A DNA stretch of 61,013 nucleotides from an uncultured Spirochaetaceae bacterium (GCA_944392935.1 CALXYI010000035.1:1-61013); one strand, 5' to 3'. Shown: positions 33,871-42,396, numbered from the stretch's first letter. The notes: a model not told the origin generated them from the sequence alone. Numbers and translations: made by a program.

Positions 33871-34491
33871 ATGGGGAAGAAGGAAGGAAGCCTTGCTGAC
33901 AAGGCCTATGCCGCAATACGCGCCGGGATACTCAGCGGGAGGATAGGACTGGGAAAGAAGATAAGCGAGGACTCGCTTGCAGAGGAGCTGGGAGTATCGC
34001 GCACACCTATAAGGGAAGCCCTCCGTAGGCTCTCGGAAGAGGGGCTTGTCATGCTGTATCCCCGCTCCCATGCGGCAGTGGCCTCGATATCGCCGGATGA
34101 TGCTGAGAACGTGCGCAGGCTCCGGCTGGTTCTGGAGGACTTCGCCATCGCGGAAATGGATGCGGAACGCTTCAGGGCAGAGGAGGAGCATCTGGTATCC
34201 CTCGCGGAGGAATGCACCCTCGATGCCATGAGAGGCAACAGGGCAGCAGCGCTGGAAAGCGACAGCAGGTTCCATATAGGCCTCATAACCGCTTCGGGAA
34301 ACAAGGCGCTGGCAACTGCATACCAGAAGCTGGATGCGATGATACAGCTTTCCCGCCTTGCAAACGGCTTTTCAGAGGAGAAGCTGATTGCCCACATCGG
34401 GGAGCATCTCCCGATACTCAGATTCATATCCGACGGACGCATAGAGGAAGCGAAGGCTCTTATGAAGGAGCATATCGTCCATGAGGACTGA
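33871..34491 (+). CDS. GntR-family (FCD type) transcriptional regulator
   Basis: This 206-residue regulator has an N-terminal winged helix (I-S-E-D-S-L-A-E-E-L-G-V-S-R-T-P-I-R-E-A-L-R-R-L) and a C-terminal helical FCD ligand domain with metal-site residues in D-S-R-F-H, a mid-chain H and a terminal E-H-I. It lies downstream of the iron-type importer with its own promoter. FCD regulators normally sense organic acids, so it may not regulate iron uptake. ATG 33871 follows CAGGAA. Confidence 0.87.
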   Translation: MGKKEGSLADKAYAAIRAGILSGRIGLGKKISEDSLAEELGVSRTPIREALRRLSEEGLVMLYPRSHAAVASISPDDAENVRRLRLVLEDFAIAEMDAERFRAEEEHLVSLAEECTLDAMRGNRAAALESDSRFHIGLITASGNKALATAYQKLDAMIQLSRLANGFSEEKLIAHIGEHLPILRFISDGRIEEAKALMKEHIVHED

Positions 34492-34654
34492 GGGCAGGGA
34501 GCGCGACCATAGCGCTGCGCTGCATATCCTCATCCCCGCACGGGAATACGATCCGGCAGAGGTTGCGTGAGGACTCCGCAGCTGCCGATGTGCTTGCCGG
34601 CAATACGATGGCGAATACGAGAAGAGCGCCGCTTCCCCGAGCAGGGCATCCTGA

Positions 34655-34682
34655 AACAGGAGAGCGGACGCATTGTCCGCTC
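34655..34682 (-). terminator. Likely terminator of the PepSY gene
   Basis: An 8-bp perfect stem GAGCGGAC / GTCCGCTC with a 5-base loop lies 10 bases past the pepSY stop, followed leftward by TCCTGTTTC. The rest of 34492-34691 shows no gene I can support. Confidence 0.5.
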
Positions 34683-34691
34683 CCGCCGATA

Positions 34692-35507
34692 TCAGAACCA
34701 GTCGTCCCTATCCCTGTCCCAGTCAAGGAAGCGTCCGTATTCATCTATCTCGAAATCATACTCGAATCCATCGAAGCGTATCTCGCCTTCGAAGACACGG
34801 CGTCCATCATCCCAATCCTCATGGATCCTCATCATGCTCCTGTCAGCGCCGGGAACACGCTGGAGAGCAGCTGCCGCAGCTTCCTCTATGCCGAATGCAG
34901 GGGCCGGAGGAGGCACAGCGGGGCCGGGACCAGCTGCAGCAGGACCACGTCCGGGAACTGCGTGGTGAGGCCCATGATGGATAGGAGCCTTCCACTTCTC
35001 CGCGCTTGCCTCGAGCACCATGCCATCGACAGCATCTATCCTGTATTCATATTCGCCATCGGCGGTCCTGAACTCCACTTCATACACCAGACGTCCATCA
35101 TCACGGTCGAGATGCGCCCGGATGCGGCCTGGATCCGCAACCCCGGCATCCTCGAGCGCGATGCTGACTGCCCTGCTATCCTCTATAAGGGCATCCGTAT
35201 ATCCCTGGCCATTCCAGTACTCCGCATCGCGGTCCTTGGCCAGTATCTCACCGGTCAGGGCATCTATCTCATAGTCATACTCGGTATTCCCGCTGTAGAA
35301 CTCGACATCGTAGACCATCCTGCCGTCATCACGGTCGAGATGCGAGCGCACGAAGCTTACGGAAGAGGCCTCGAGACCAGAATCCCTGAGGGCTATATCC
35401 ATCGCTCTCTCCCTCTCTATGAAATCCCCGGGGGCTGCGTAGAGCATGGATCCGATGACCAGAGCTGCTGCAGCTATCGCTGCTGTTCTCCTGAAATCTT
35501 TCTTCAT
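34692..35507 (-). CDS. Secreted protein with three PepSY domains
   Basis: This 271-residue exported protein has a signal peptide (about 1-25) and three PepSY-type repeats at about 30-95, 105-165 and 205-271. Each has the D-R-D-D-G-R / Y-D-x-E-I-D-(A) pattern (last repeat W-D-D-G-R...E-I-D). A Pro/Ala/Gly/His-rich linker of about 30 residues joins repeats two and three. PepSY proteins may inhibit or chaperone secreted peptidases. It is rich in Asp and may bind cations. The ribosome site is AAAGGAG. It is next to a two-component system read in the same direction. Confidence 0.85.
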   Translation of the reverse strand: MKKDFRRTAAIAAAALVIGSMLYAAPGDFIERERAMDIALRDSGLEASSVSFVRSHLDRDDGRMVYDVEFYSGNTEYDYEIDALTGEILAKDRDAEYWNGQGYTDALIEDSRAVSIALEDAGVADPGRIRAHLDRDDGRLVYEVEFRTADGEYEYRIDAVDGMVLEASAEKWKAPIHHGPHHAVPGRGPAAAGPGPAVPPPAPAFGIEEAAAAALQRVPGADRSMMRIHEDWDDGRRVFEGEIRFDGFEYDFEIDEYGRFLDWDRDRDDWF

Positions 35508-35572
35508 ATCATTTCTCCTTTCTGTTTGTTTTTCCTTTTATGCCCATATATTAGAACGAAAAGATTAAAATA

Positions 35573-36922
35573 TCATGAAATCTGATGATTTTCCTTCCTG
35601 ATCGGGAATCTGAAATAGAAGGTACTGCCCTCTCCCAGGCTGCTCTCCACCCAGGCCGACCCACCATGGATGGAAGCGATAGCCTTCACGATCGGAAGCC
35701 CCAGCCCGGCTCCGGATGAGGAGGATCTGGAAGCATCGGACTGATAGAACCTGTCCCATATGCGCGGGATCTCATCCTCGCTTATCCCGATTCCATTGTC
35801 CTCCACGGATATCTCCGCATCATCCCCATCCTGGCGACAGCGGAGAAGGACCCATCCGCCTTCCCTTCCGTAGGCAATCGCATTGGAGATGTAGTTTATC
35901 AGGACCCGGGTGATCATGCCCTGATCAGCCTCGACCATAAGGCTGCTGCCGGCCTTCATCGCAAGCGATATGCCCCTCTCGCCTGCCCTGTCCTCCATCG
36001 AGGCAAGGACCATCTCGCCCAGCTCCGGAAGATTGAACGCCTCATATGAAGGCCTTAGTGTGCCTTTGTCTGCCCTCGCGATAGAGAGGAGCTCCGATAC
36101 GAGCGCGGACATCTTGCCTCCCTGCCTGTGGATATTCTCAAGCGCTTCCCGCTGCCTGGCCTCATCCCCAGGATGCGAAAGGGCGTACTCGCATTCAGCC
36201 ATTATCACGGATATCGGGGTCCTGAGCTCATGTGAGGCATCCGATGTGAACTGCCTCTCCTTCTCGAAGGCCGCCTCAAGCCGCTCGAGCATGGAGTCGA
36301 AGGCAGAGGCCATCCTGTGTATCTCGTCGCTTCCCTCCCCCAGGCCTATACGCTTCGAAAGGTCATCCGATCCGATTATCTCATCCGCCGCGGCAATCGC
36401 CCTGTCCGCAGGAAGGAACGAGCGGCGCACGATGAAGTAGCCGCCCATGGCAGCGAACAGGAGTATCACCGGCAGCAGGATCACAGCAAGCAGATGCATC
36501 GACCCGATATACGATCCATCTCCGTACACCGCCCTTGCCATGCCGCGGATCACAGTCCCCCCATCGCCGGCCTCATCGAAGACGAACCATGCTCCTGATG
36601 GCGTGTCCACCTCCCTGAAGCTTCCGATCGATACCGGTATACCGAGATCCCAGTGCTGCCGGCTTCCTCCCATGAAGGTACCATCCGGTGCTATCACCGA
36701 TATATAGATGCCATCATCGAAGAATCCATCAGGATCGGCATAGACCTGCCCATTATGCACGATGATATCCTCAGCGGCATCCTGTATCTCCTCCAGCATA
36801 TCCTCCATCATCCCGCGCCTGAGGAGATACTCGCTTCCGGAGATGACTATGGACAGCATTATCGCCGCAAGCACAGCCATCCAGACCGTGTACCATATCA
36901 CTATCCTCTTCTTTATCGTCAT
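35573..36922 (-). CDS. Sensor histidine kinase
   Basis: This 449-residue membrane kinase has a helix at 9-29, an extracellular sensor loop (about 30-140), a second helix at 142-165, a HAMP linker, the phospho-acceptor His231 in S-D-A-S-H-E-L-R-T-P and an ATP domain with N-Y-I-S-N-A, D-N-G-I-G-I and G-A-G-L-G-L-P-I-V. It pairs with the response regulator whose stop overlaps its start (TGATG). The PepSY gene directly downstream may encode its output or sensed partner. Confidence 0.93.
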   Translation of the reverse strand: MTIKKRIVIWYTVWMAVLAAIMLSIVISGSEYLLRRGMMEDMLEEIQDAAEDIIVHNGQVYADPDGFFDDGIYISVIAPDGTFMGGSRQHWDLGIPVSIGSFREVDTPSGAWFVFDEAGDGGTVIRGMARAVYGDGSYIGSMHLLAVILLPVILLFAAMGGYFIVRRSFLPADRAIAAADEIIGSDDLSKRIGLGEGSDEIHRMASAFDSMLERLEAAFEKERQFTSDASHELRTPISVIMAECEYALSHPGDEARQREALENIHRQGGKMSALVSELLSIARADKGTLRPSYEAFNLPELGEMVLASMEDRAGERGISLAMKAGSSLMVEADQGMITRVLINYISNAIAYGREGGWVLLRCRQDGDDAEISVEDNGIGISEDEIPRIWDRFYQSDASRSSSSGAGLGLPIVKAIASIHGGSAWVESSLGEGSTFYFRFPIRKENHQIS

Positions 36923-37596
36923 CAGCCTTCCGCCTTGATCATGTACCCCGAGCCGCGGATGGTATGTATCAGCTTGCTGCCGAAGCCGTCATCGATCTTC
37001 TTCCTGAGGAATCTTATGTAGACATCGACGACATTCGACTCACCCTCATAGTCCCATGACCACACATGGCTCCGGAAGCTCTCGCGGGCCAGTATCCTGC
37101 CTTCATTGAGCATCATGTACTCAAGTATCGAGAATTCCCTTGCGCTCAGCTCTATCTCGCGTCCCCCTCTTGAAACACGATGCGTCGAGAGATCAAGCGA
37201 CAGGTCCCCGACTGTCAGGATGTTCGAGCGGGAATCGCCAGAACGGCGGAGCAGCACCCTCAGCCTGGCAAGGAGCTCCGGAAACGAGAACGGCTTCACG
37301 AGATAGTCATCGGCACCGCTGTCAAGCCCTGATACCCTGTCGGAGACAGCATCGCGCGCGGTAAGGAACAGCACAGGAGCACGGCCTCCTTCCGCTCTGT
37401 ATTCACGGAGAACCTGGAGCCCGTCCTTGCCCGGCATCATTATGTCAAGGATGACGGCATCATACTGGACCGATGCGAGGTACTCCGATGCGGCATTGCC
37501 ATCATTGACGGCATCGACCGCGTACTTCTCATCCTCCAGCCTTCTTCTTATCAGCCTGCAGAGCTCCTGCTCATCCTCTGCGACCAGCACCCTCAT
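36922..37596 (-). CDS. OmpR-family response regulator
   Basis: This 224-residue regulator has a receiver domain with the phosphorylated Asp51 in V-I-L-D-I-M-M-P-G, and K in L-V-K-P-F-S near residue 102. A winged-helix DNA-binding domain follows (S-A-R-E-F-S-I-L-E-Y-M to the end). It starts the kinase operon. The upstream gap holds AT-rich possible promoters for it and for ung, but none is clear. Confidence 0.94.
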   Translation of the reverse strand: MRVLVAEDEQELCRLIRRRLEDEKYAVDAVNDGNAASEYLASVQYDAVILDIMMPGKDGLQVLREYRAEGGRAPVLFLTARDAVSDRVSGLDSGADDYLVKPFSFPELLARLRVLLRRSGDSRSNILTVGDLSLDLSTHRVSRGGREIELSAREFSILEYMMLNEGRILARESFRSHVWSWDYEGESNVVDVYIRFLRKKIDDGFGSKLIHTIRGSGYMIKAEG

Positions 37597-37718
37597 ACTG
37601 CCCTCCTCCTTAAGGATAGGCAGCGATGATTAAAGCAAGATGAAAACATGAGCATATTATAGTGCATCTGGAAGAAAGGAGCGCAGGGAGGTAGAATCAT
37701 GGTGGAAGGAGGCCCGGG

Positions 37719-38378
37719 ATGATCAGAGTCGGCAATGACTGGCAGCCATTCTTCGATGAGGAGCAGGCAAAGCCATACTATCTCCAGCTGAGGCAGTTCC
37801 TGAAAAGGGAGTATTCAACGAAGAGGATATATCCTCCGATGGATGAGATATTCACGGCATTCCGCCTGACGGGCTTTGCCGATACGAAGGTCATAATAGT
37901 CGGCCAGGATCCATATCATGAGGAGGGGCAGGCGATGGGGCTATCGTTCTCCGTGCATGAGGATACGGATGAGCCGCCTTCACTCAGGAACATCCATCAG
38001 GAGATAATAGCCGAAGGTGTCGAGCAGGGCGCATGGTCCCGCGATCTCACGCGCTGGGCCGAGCAGGGAGTGCTGCTTCTCAACAGCACGCTTACGGTAG
38101 AAGCGCACAGGGCGGCTTCGCATGCCGGCAGAGGATGGGAGACGCTGACGGATACAGCCATAAAGGCGCTTGGGGACGATCCCCGGCCGAAGGTCTTCAT
38201 GCTGTGGGGAAGCTATGCCCGGAGCAAGAAGGCGCTGATCTCCCAGCCTGTGCATCTGATCCTTGAATCCCCGCATCCGAGTCCGCTGAGCGCCAGCCGC
38301 GGCTTCTTCGGGAACGGGCATTTCCTGCGCTGCAACGAATTCCTCAGAAGCACGGGGCAGTCTCCGATCATCTGGTAG
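37719..38378 (+). CDS. ung: Uracil-DNA glycosylase
   Basis: This 219-residue family 1 uracil-DNA glycosylase removes uracil from DNA. The water-activating motif G-Q-D-P-Y-H is at 62-67 and the C-terminal H-P-S-P-L-S-A loop is intact. The length is normal. ATG 37719 follows a GGAGG further upstream. It stands alone, divergent from the two-component genes. Confidence 0.96.
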   Translation: MIRVGNDWQPFFDEEQAKPYYLQLRQFLKREYSTKRIYPPMDEIFTAFRLTGFADTKVIIVGQDPYHEEGQAMGLSFSVHEDTDEPPSLRNIHQEIIAEGVEQGAWSRDLTRWAEQGVLLLNSTLTVEAHRAASHAGRGWETLTDTAIKALGDDPRPKVFMLWGSYARSKKALISQPVHLILESPHPSPLSASRGFFGNGHFLRCNEFLRSTGQSPIIW

Positions 38379-38785
38379 GCACCCGATCCCACGCTGCATC
38401 CTGATCCCCCTTGCAACAGGGAGGGTATTCATTTACCGCCACGGGCTGCGCGGCTTGCTGCATGGCGGATTTGCAGGATATGGCCAAGAATGAGCAAATT
38501 TTTGCTCATTCTTGTTCTGTGCAGTTTCCATTGAATCATATGCATATTGCATTGCTTAGGCAGGAATTAACCATTGCTTAACCTGAGTTTCTGGCATATC
38601 GTGCGGTTTTGGATAAATTCCAGAAAAATGTCATAAAACAGCCATCGCCGCTCTTCCTTTATACAGGAACTATGCTTAAATTATAGACATGTACGGGACA
38701 GCCTAGCCTATGCGGCTGCTGCCATATAACAGAGATCAAGGAGGATGTTGTCCGAATCTGAGAGCAAAGGCGCATTAAGGATATC
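38379..38785. other. 407-base non-coding gap
   Basis: No gene is supported here. The part after 38470 is much more A/T-rich than neighbours and holds the 28-bp palindrome at 38486-38513. There are also several promoter-like A/T stretches (for example TTAAATTATAGA near 38679), an ATATGCATAT motif near 38540 and the leader of the small secreted protein. A small RNA or an acquired remnant is possible. Confidence 0.5.
38486..38513. repeat. Perfect 28-bp palindrome
   Basis: AAGAATGAGCAAA (38486-38498) and its exact complement TTTGCTCATTCTT (38501-38513) are separated by TT. The stem is 13 bp with almost no loop, which suits a protein-binding site or a cruciform better than a terminator. No long T-run follows on either strand. 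Confidence 0.75.
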
Positions 38786-39007
38786 ATGAGAAAGTTCCTT
38801 GTAAGCTTCATTGTTCTGCTTGCTTTGCTGATTATCCTGATAGAACCCGCATGGTGTGAACGGGTTGCTGCATCCGCGACACTCAGGATTACGCTGCATG
38901 TCCCGCCTCGTCCTGTAACAGAGAAGACTCCGGACGGACATTATGACGGGGGCTATACGATAGCGAGGAATGAGAGCACGAAGACAGTCTTCATAACGGC
39001 AGACTGA
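38786..39007 (+). CDS. Small secreted protein, unknown function
   Basis: A 73-residue protein with an N-terminal export signal (M-R-K-F-L-V-S-F-I-V-L-L-A-L-L-I-I, likely cut after A-W-C or nearby) and a short beta-type mature part (S-A-T-L-R-I-T-L-H-V-P-P-R-P, then polar). It resembles fragments of periplasmic proteins with a terminal beta-strand but no family is recognised. The ribosome site is AAGGA. It sits alone between the 407-base gap and larC, with a possible two-way terminator at 39010-39050. Confidence 0.6.
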   Translation: MRKFLVSFIVLLALLIILIEPAWCERVAASATLRITLHVPPRPVTEKTPDGHYDGGYTIARNESTKTVFITAD

Positions 39008-39056
39008 TCCTGCCCGGAGAGGAGGCAGAAGCCTGTCTCCCCTCCTCTGCATTGCC

Positions 39057-40346
39057 TTACCCCCGGAGTTCCCCGGAAAGCTCTTCCAGCGTGATGCCTT
39101 TCTCACGGGCTATCCGTTCAAGATCATCATATTCCGCCTTCCTGCGGATCACTCCGTATCCACTGGAGGTCTTCATGCGGATCCTGCCATACGGTGTCTC
39201 GACTTCGGATGATGACCTGTCCAGGACTGCCCTGCTGCATTCCGCGATCCTTATGCCTAGCGTCGATGTATGGCGGAATACCGTCCTGGCCAACCGCTCC
39301 TGATCGTCCTTCAGGCAGAGCACGGAAAGCATGATTCCAGGACGCGACTTCTTCATCCCGATAGCGCACGTCCATACATCAAGCGCACCTTCGGCGAAAA
39401 GCATATCCATCGCAAATCCGAGTGCCTCGCCTGTCATATCATCGATATTGCATGAAAGCATGATGACGGAATCCTCCTTGCCCTCGCTCTCGCCGATCAT
39501 GACCCTCACGCAGTTGGCAGTGCCGAAATCCCTGGTTCCCATGCCGTAGCCGATTCCATTGACCTTCATCATCGGCATCTGCGCAAAGCGCGAAGCGAAA
39601 TGGCGGAGAAGGGCTGCGCCTGTGGGGGTGCAGAGCTCCCCCTCCACATTCCCTGCTGAATACGGGATGCCGGAAAGGATATACGCAGTTGCAGGAGCAG
39701 GAACGGGAAGTATGCCATGGGCGCATCTGACATGACCGAAGCCTACATGGATGGGAGAGACAACCACCTCATCAGGCTGCAGCCTGTCCATGAGCATCGA
39801 TACCGCTGCTATGTCAGCGACGGCATCCATCGTGCCGACTTCATGGAAATGTATCTCCGGGACAGGCACGCCATGCACATGGCTCTCAGCTTCCGCGACA
39901 AGTGAGAATACAGCCATGATATCCTCCTTGATACGCTGTGGCAGATCAAGATGCTGCAACACGATATGCTCTATATCATCCATGCCATGGTGATGATGCT
40001 CATGGCAATGCTCATGTTCATGACTGTGCTCGTGCTCATGGCAATGCCCATGTTCATGGCAATGCCCATGCTCGTGGCAATGCCCATGTTCATGGCAATG
40101 CCCATGCTCGTGGCAATGCTCATGCTCGTGGCAGCCTTCCTCATCCTTCCCGTCGACGAGCATGGATACATGGGTACCGGTTATCCCGCACTTCACGGCC
40201 CTATCGGCTTTCATCACAACACCTGGCAGGCCAAGTGCATTGAAATCCCTGATGAACGAATCGCTGTCCGGGAGCAGCTCAAGGAGCGCTGCTGTCAGCA
40301 TATCCCCTGCGGCTCCCATGCCGCAGTCAATGAAAAGCGTCTTCAT
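39057..40346 (-). CDS. larC: Nickel-pincer cofactor biosynthesis protein LarC
   Basis: This 429-residue CTP-dependent nickel insertase finishes the nickel-pincer nucleotide cofactor. The family N-terminus F-I-D-C-G-M-G-A-A-G-D-M-L is clear, as are E-I-H-F-H-E-V-G and the C-terminal C-N-I-D-D-M-T-G-E. Residues about 73-120 are a His/Glu/Cys-rich insert built on a six-residue repeat (E-H-G-H-C-H) and probably bind nickel. Unlike the two-part larC made by frameshifting in Lactobacillus, the whole protein is one open frame here. The start overlaps larB by four bases. Confidence 0.94.
   Translation of the reverse strand: MKTLFIDCGMGAAGDMLTAALLELLPDSDSFIRDFNALGLPGVVMKADRAVKCGITGTHVSMLVDGKDEEGCHEHEHCHEHGHCHEHGHCHEHGHCHEHGHCHEHEHSHEHEHCHEHHHHGMDDIEHIVLQHLDLPQRIKEDIMAVFSLVAEAESHVHGVPVPEIHFHEVGTMDAVADIAAVSMLMDRLQPDEVVVSPIHVGFGHVRCAHGILPVPAPATAYILSGIPYSAGNVEGELCTPTGAALLRHFASRFAQMPMMKVNGIGYGMGTRDFGTANCVRVMIGESEGKEDSVIMLSCNIDDMTGEALGFAMDMLFAEGALDVWTCAIGMKKSRPGIMLSVLCLKDDQERLARTVFRHTSTLGIRIAECSRAVLDRSSSEVETPYGRIRMKTSSGYGVIRRKAEYDDLERIAREKGITLEELSGELRG
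39987..40130 (-). repeat. 18-base tandem repeat encoding the LarC His-rich insert
   Basis: Repeated units of 18 bases (forms of GGCAATGCCCATGTTCAT and ...CTCGTG) alternate, giving a 36-base higher-order repeat. They encode E-H-G-H-C-H units. Such tracts readily gain or lose copies by slippage while keeping frame. Confidence 0.85.
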
Positions 40347-41101
40347 CTTCCTTCCTTTCCTCTTATATGGTTTATCATGCTGGCGAGGTAGCCCGCGCCG
40401 AACCCATTGTCTATATTCACTGTCGACACCCCGCTTGCACAGGAATTGAGCATCGAGAGAAGCGCGGCAAGGCCTCCGAATGCAGCACCATAGCCGACAC
40501 TTGTCGGAACAGCTATCACAGGGCAGTCAGCAAGTCCGCCCAGCACGCTTGCAAGGGCGCCTTCCATACCTGCGATTGCGATTATCACGCTGGCGCTCAT
40601 TATCTCATCGAGATGGCTGAGCGTACGATGGAGCCCGGCAACCCCGACATCATAAAGGCGCACCACATCATTCCCGAGGGCCTCTGCCGTCACTGCGGCT
40701 TCCTCAGCAACAGGGATATCGCTGGTGCCGCCGGTCGCTACGACAACGATCCCATTGCCATCGGCCTCCGGCAGTCCTCCGGCCAGCCCTATCCTGGCCT
40801 TCCCATGGTATTCGATCGGGAAAGAGGCGGAGACTTCTGCCGCTGCCTCCGGCGCCAGCCTGGTTATGATCACCCGCTCCTGCCCATTGTCCCGCATCGC
40901 CTCAAGTATCCCCACGATCTCCTCCGGAGTCTTGCCCTGTCCGTAGATGACTTCGGCAGCTCCCTGCCTGAGACGCCTGTGCAGGTCGACCTTGGCAAAG
41001 CCTATATCCTCGAAAGGCTTCTTCTTGAGCTCCAGCACTGCCTCATCCATGCTGATGCTTCCATTCCTCACACCCGCAAGAAGATCCCTTATGTCATTCA
41101 T
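40343..41101 (-). CDS. larB: Nickel-pincer cofactor biosynthesis protein LarB
   Basis: This 252-residue LarB carboxylates and hydrolyses nicotinic-acid adenine dinucleotide to start cofactor synthesis. It is related to PurE, with the C-terminal core G-G-T-S-D-I-P-V-A-E-E-A, D-V-G-V-A-G-L-H-R and A-G-M-E-G-A-L, ending P-T-S-V-G-Y-G. Length is normal. It overlaps larE by eight bases and larC by four, so translation is coupled. Confidence 0.95.
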   Translation of the reverse strand: MNDIRDLLAGVRNGSISMDEAVLELKKKPFEDIGFAKVDLHRRLRQGAAEVIYGQGKTPEEIVGILEAMRDNGQERVIITRLAPEAAAEVSASFPIEYHGKARIGLAGGLPEADGNGIVVVATGGTSDIPVAEEAAVTAEALGNDVVRLYDVGVAGLHRTLSHLDEIMSASVIIAIAGMEGALASVLGGLADCPVIAVPTSVGYGAAFGGLAALLSMLNSCASGVSTVNIDNGFGAGYLASMINHIRGKEGR

Positions 41102-41843
41102 CCCTGGCCTCCATATCGAAGAGCACGGCTTTGTACATCGCTCCGAGCTCCTTTGCTATCTCCTTCCGCTTCTCCATGAGAAGAGGTATCTCCCCTGCCC
41201 TTACCTGGATACGCGCGCAGCCCGAGAGAAGGCGCACGCGGAAATCGGAGAAGCCGATGGATGAAAGGAAATCCTCCGCCTTCTCAGTCTTCTCCAGCTT
41301 GTCCATGTCTATGGCCTCCCCTGAAGGGATCCTTGTTGCAAGGCAGGCATATGCAGGCTTGTCCCATGTGAAGAGCCCCGCTTCCTTAGAGAGCCTCCGG
41401 ACATCGGACTTCGCAATCGCGCATTCCCGGAGAGGAGACCGCACGCCATATTCAGCCACAGCCCTCATGCCAGGCCTGTCCCCCGCATCATCGCTGGCAT
41501 TCGTTCCATCAATCATGAGGGTATAGCCATCGTCTTCAGCAGCCCTGCGGATCGCGTCCATGATCATCCTCTTGCAATGATAGCATCTGGCAGGTGGATT
41601 CGAGGCGATATCATCGGATGAGAGCACATCGATGGTAAGCACGCGCATACGCGCACCGAGCTGCCTTGCCAGCCGCTCGGCATCACGGAGCTCCCACTGC
41701 GGCTGGAATGCGCTCTTCACATAGTAGGCTGCAACATCGGCTCCTGCATTGATGGCAGCATATAGAAGGTAGGCGGAGTCAGTGCCGCCGGAGAAGGCAA
41801 GCGCAAGCTTCCTGTTCTCCCTGAAGAAACCATCAAGTGTCAT
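41094..41843 (-). CDS. larE: ATP-dependent sacrificial sulfur transferase LarE
   Basis: This 249-residue PP-loop protein adds sulfur to the pincer precursor. The ATP loop is S-G-G-T-D-S (18-23). Cys167 in K-P-A-Y-A-C-L-A-T-R corresponds to the sacrificial Cys, but C87 and C90 (R-C-Y-H-C-K) add two more cysteines. Three such cysteines mark the iron-sulfur-cluster LarE subtype, which can use sulfide catalytically. ATG 41843 has a TGGAGG site; the ATG at 41873 overlaps the FmdE-like stop. Confidence 0.93.
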   Translation of the reverse strand: MTLDGFFRENRKLALAFSGGTDSAYLLYAAINAGADVAAYYVKSAFQPQWELRDAERLARQLGARMRVLTIDVLSSDDIASNPPARCYHCKRMIMDAIRRAAEDDGYTLMIDGTNASDDAGDRPGMRAVAEYGVRSPLRECAIAKSDVRRLSKEAGLFTWDKPAYACLATRIPSGEAIDMDKLEKTEKAEDFLSSIGFSDFRVRLLSGCARIQVRAGEIPLLMEKRKEIAKELGAMYKAVLFDMEARDE

Positions 41844-41853
41844 AGAGCCTCCA

Positions 41854-42387
41854 TCAGATACGGAATCTATCATACTTCACATAGCAGTCAGGGCATAGCT
41901 TCTTCCCGTTCTGCAGATGCATCCAGTTGGCGCCAGCCAGCTCTCCGCAGCCATCGCAGATATATGAATCGAAGATGCGGGCTCTCTCGGGAAGCGGTAT
42001 CCGGGTATCCATGGCCTCAAAGAGCTCCTCCCCGCTATGGAGGCTGCAGTATTCCACGATGTCCATGCCATCCAGCCCGGGGATGCGGCCCCTGGCTATG
42101 AGACGCACGGAATGCCCGCTTTCCCGGGAATAGAACGAATATGCGATCTTTCCCGTCATATGGAAGAGCAGATTCCCCCTTCCTGCAGTGCAGCCGAGCA
42201 CGACCTGCAGGGCATCGATGCCGCACGCATCGTTCTCGCTTATGCAGACTATCCCCTCATCTTCAGATTTCCGGAGGGAAAGGAGATCCGAAGCATGGAG
42301 CGCCGCCATGAAACCAGTAAGGAGCCCTGTGCACGAATGCCCGTGGAAATCGATGCAGCGCTCCCATAATGTCCTTATATCATCCAT
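41854..42387 (-). CDS. FmdE-family protein
   Basis: This 177-residue protein has an FmdE domain (about 1-130) with F-H-G-H-S-C-T-G, S-E-N-D-A-C-G-I-D-A and C-T-A-G-R-G-N, and a C-terminal zinc ribbon (C-D-G-C-G-E, C-P-D-C). FmdE proteins are named after a tungsten/molybdenum formylmethanofuran dehydrogenase subunit, but many stand-alone forms go with metal ABC importers and bind a metal. It sits between the importer ATPase and larE and may hand over or sense nickel (inferred). GTG 42396 and ATGs 42393/42387 are all open; 42387 has the best spacing from AGGTG. Confidence 0.85.
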   Translation of the reverse strand: MDDIRTLWERCIDFHGHSCTGLLTGFMAALHASDLLSLRKSEDEGIVCISENDACGIDALQVVLGCTAGRGNLLFHMTGKIAYSFYSRESGHSVRLIARGRIPGLDGMDIVEYCSLHSGEELFEAMDTRIPLPERARIFDSYICDGCGELAGANWMHLQNGKKLCPDCYVKYDRFRI

Positions 42388-42396
42388 ATGCATCAC

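Noticed and set aside
30220..34491. Molybdate or thiamine importer instead of iron
   Set aside because: Not fully excluded, but flavodoxin, DUF3793, the operators and the fused two-domain permease fit iron best.
34492..34691. 94-codon leftward frame between the GntR and PepSY genes
   Set aside because: Low-complexity Gly/Ser/Ala content, no ribosome site and overlap with the terminator hairpin.
38590..38625. Sigma-54 promoter (TGGCAT-n4-TGC)
   Set aside because: The GC/GG spacing and bases do not match the -24/-12 consensus well and no sigma-54 activator is in the window.
39987..40130. Possible CRISPR array
   Set aside because: The units are contiguous 18-base coding repeats without spacers.
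39951..40391. Met/Ala/Leu-rich frame over the larC repeat
   Set aside because: It is the antisense of the His-rich tandem repeat and resembles a membrane protein only by chance.
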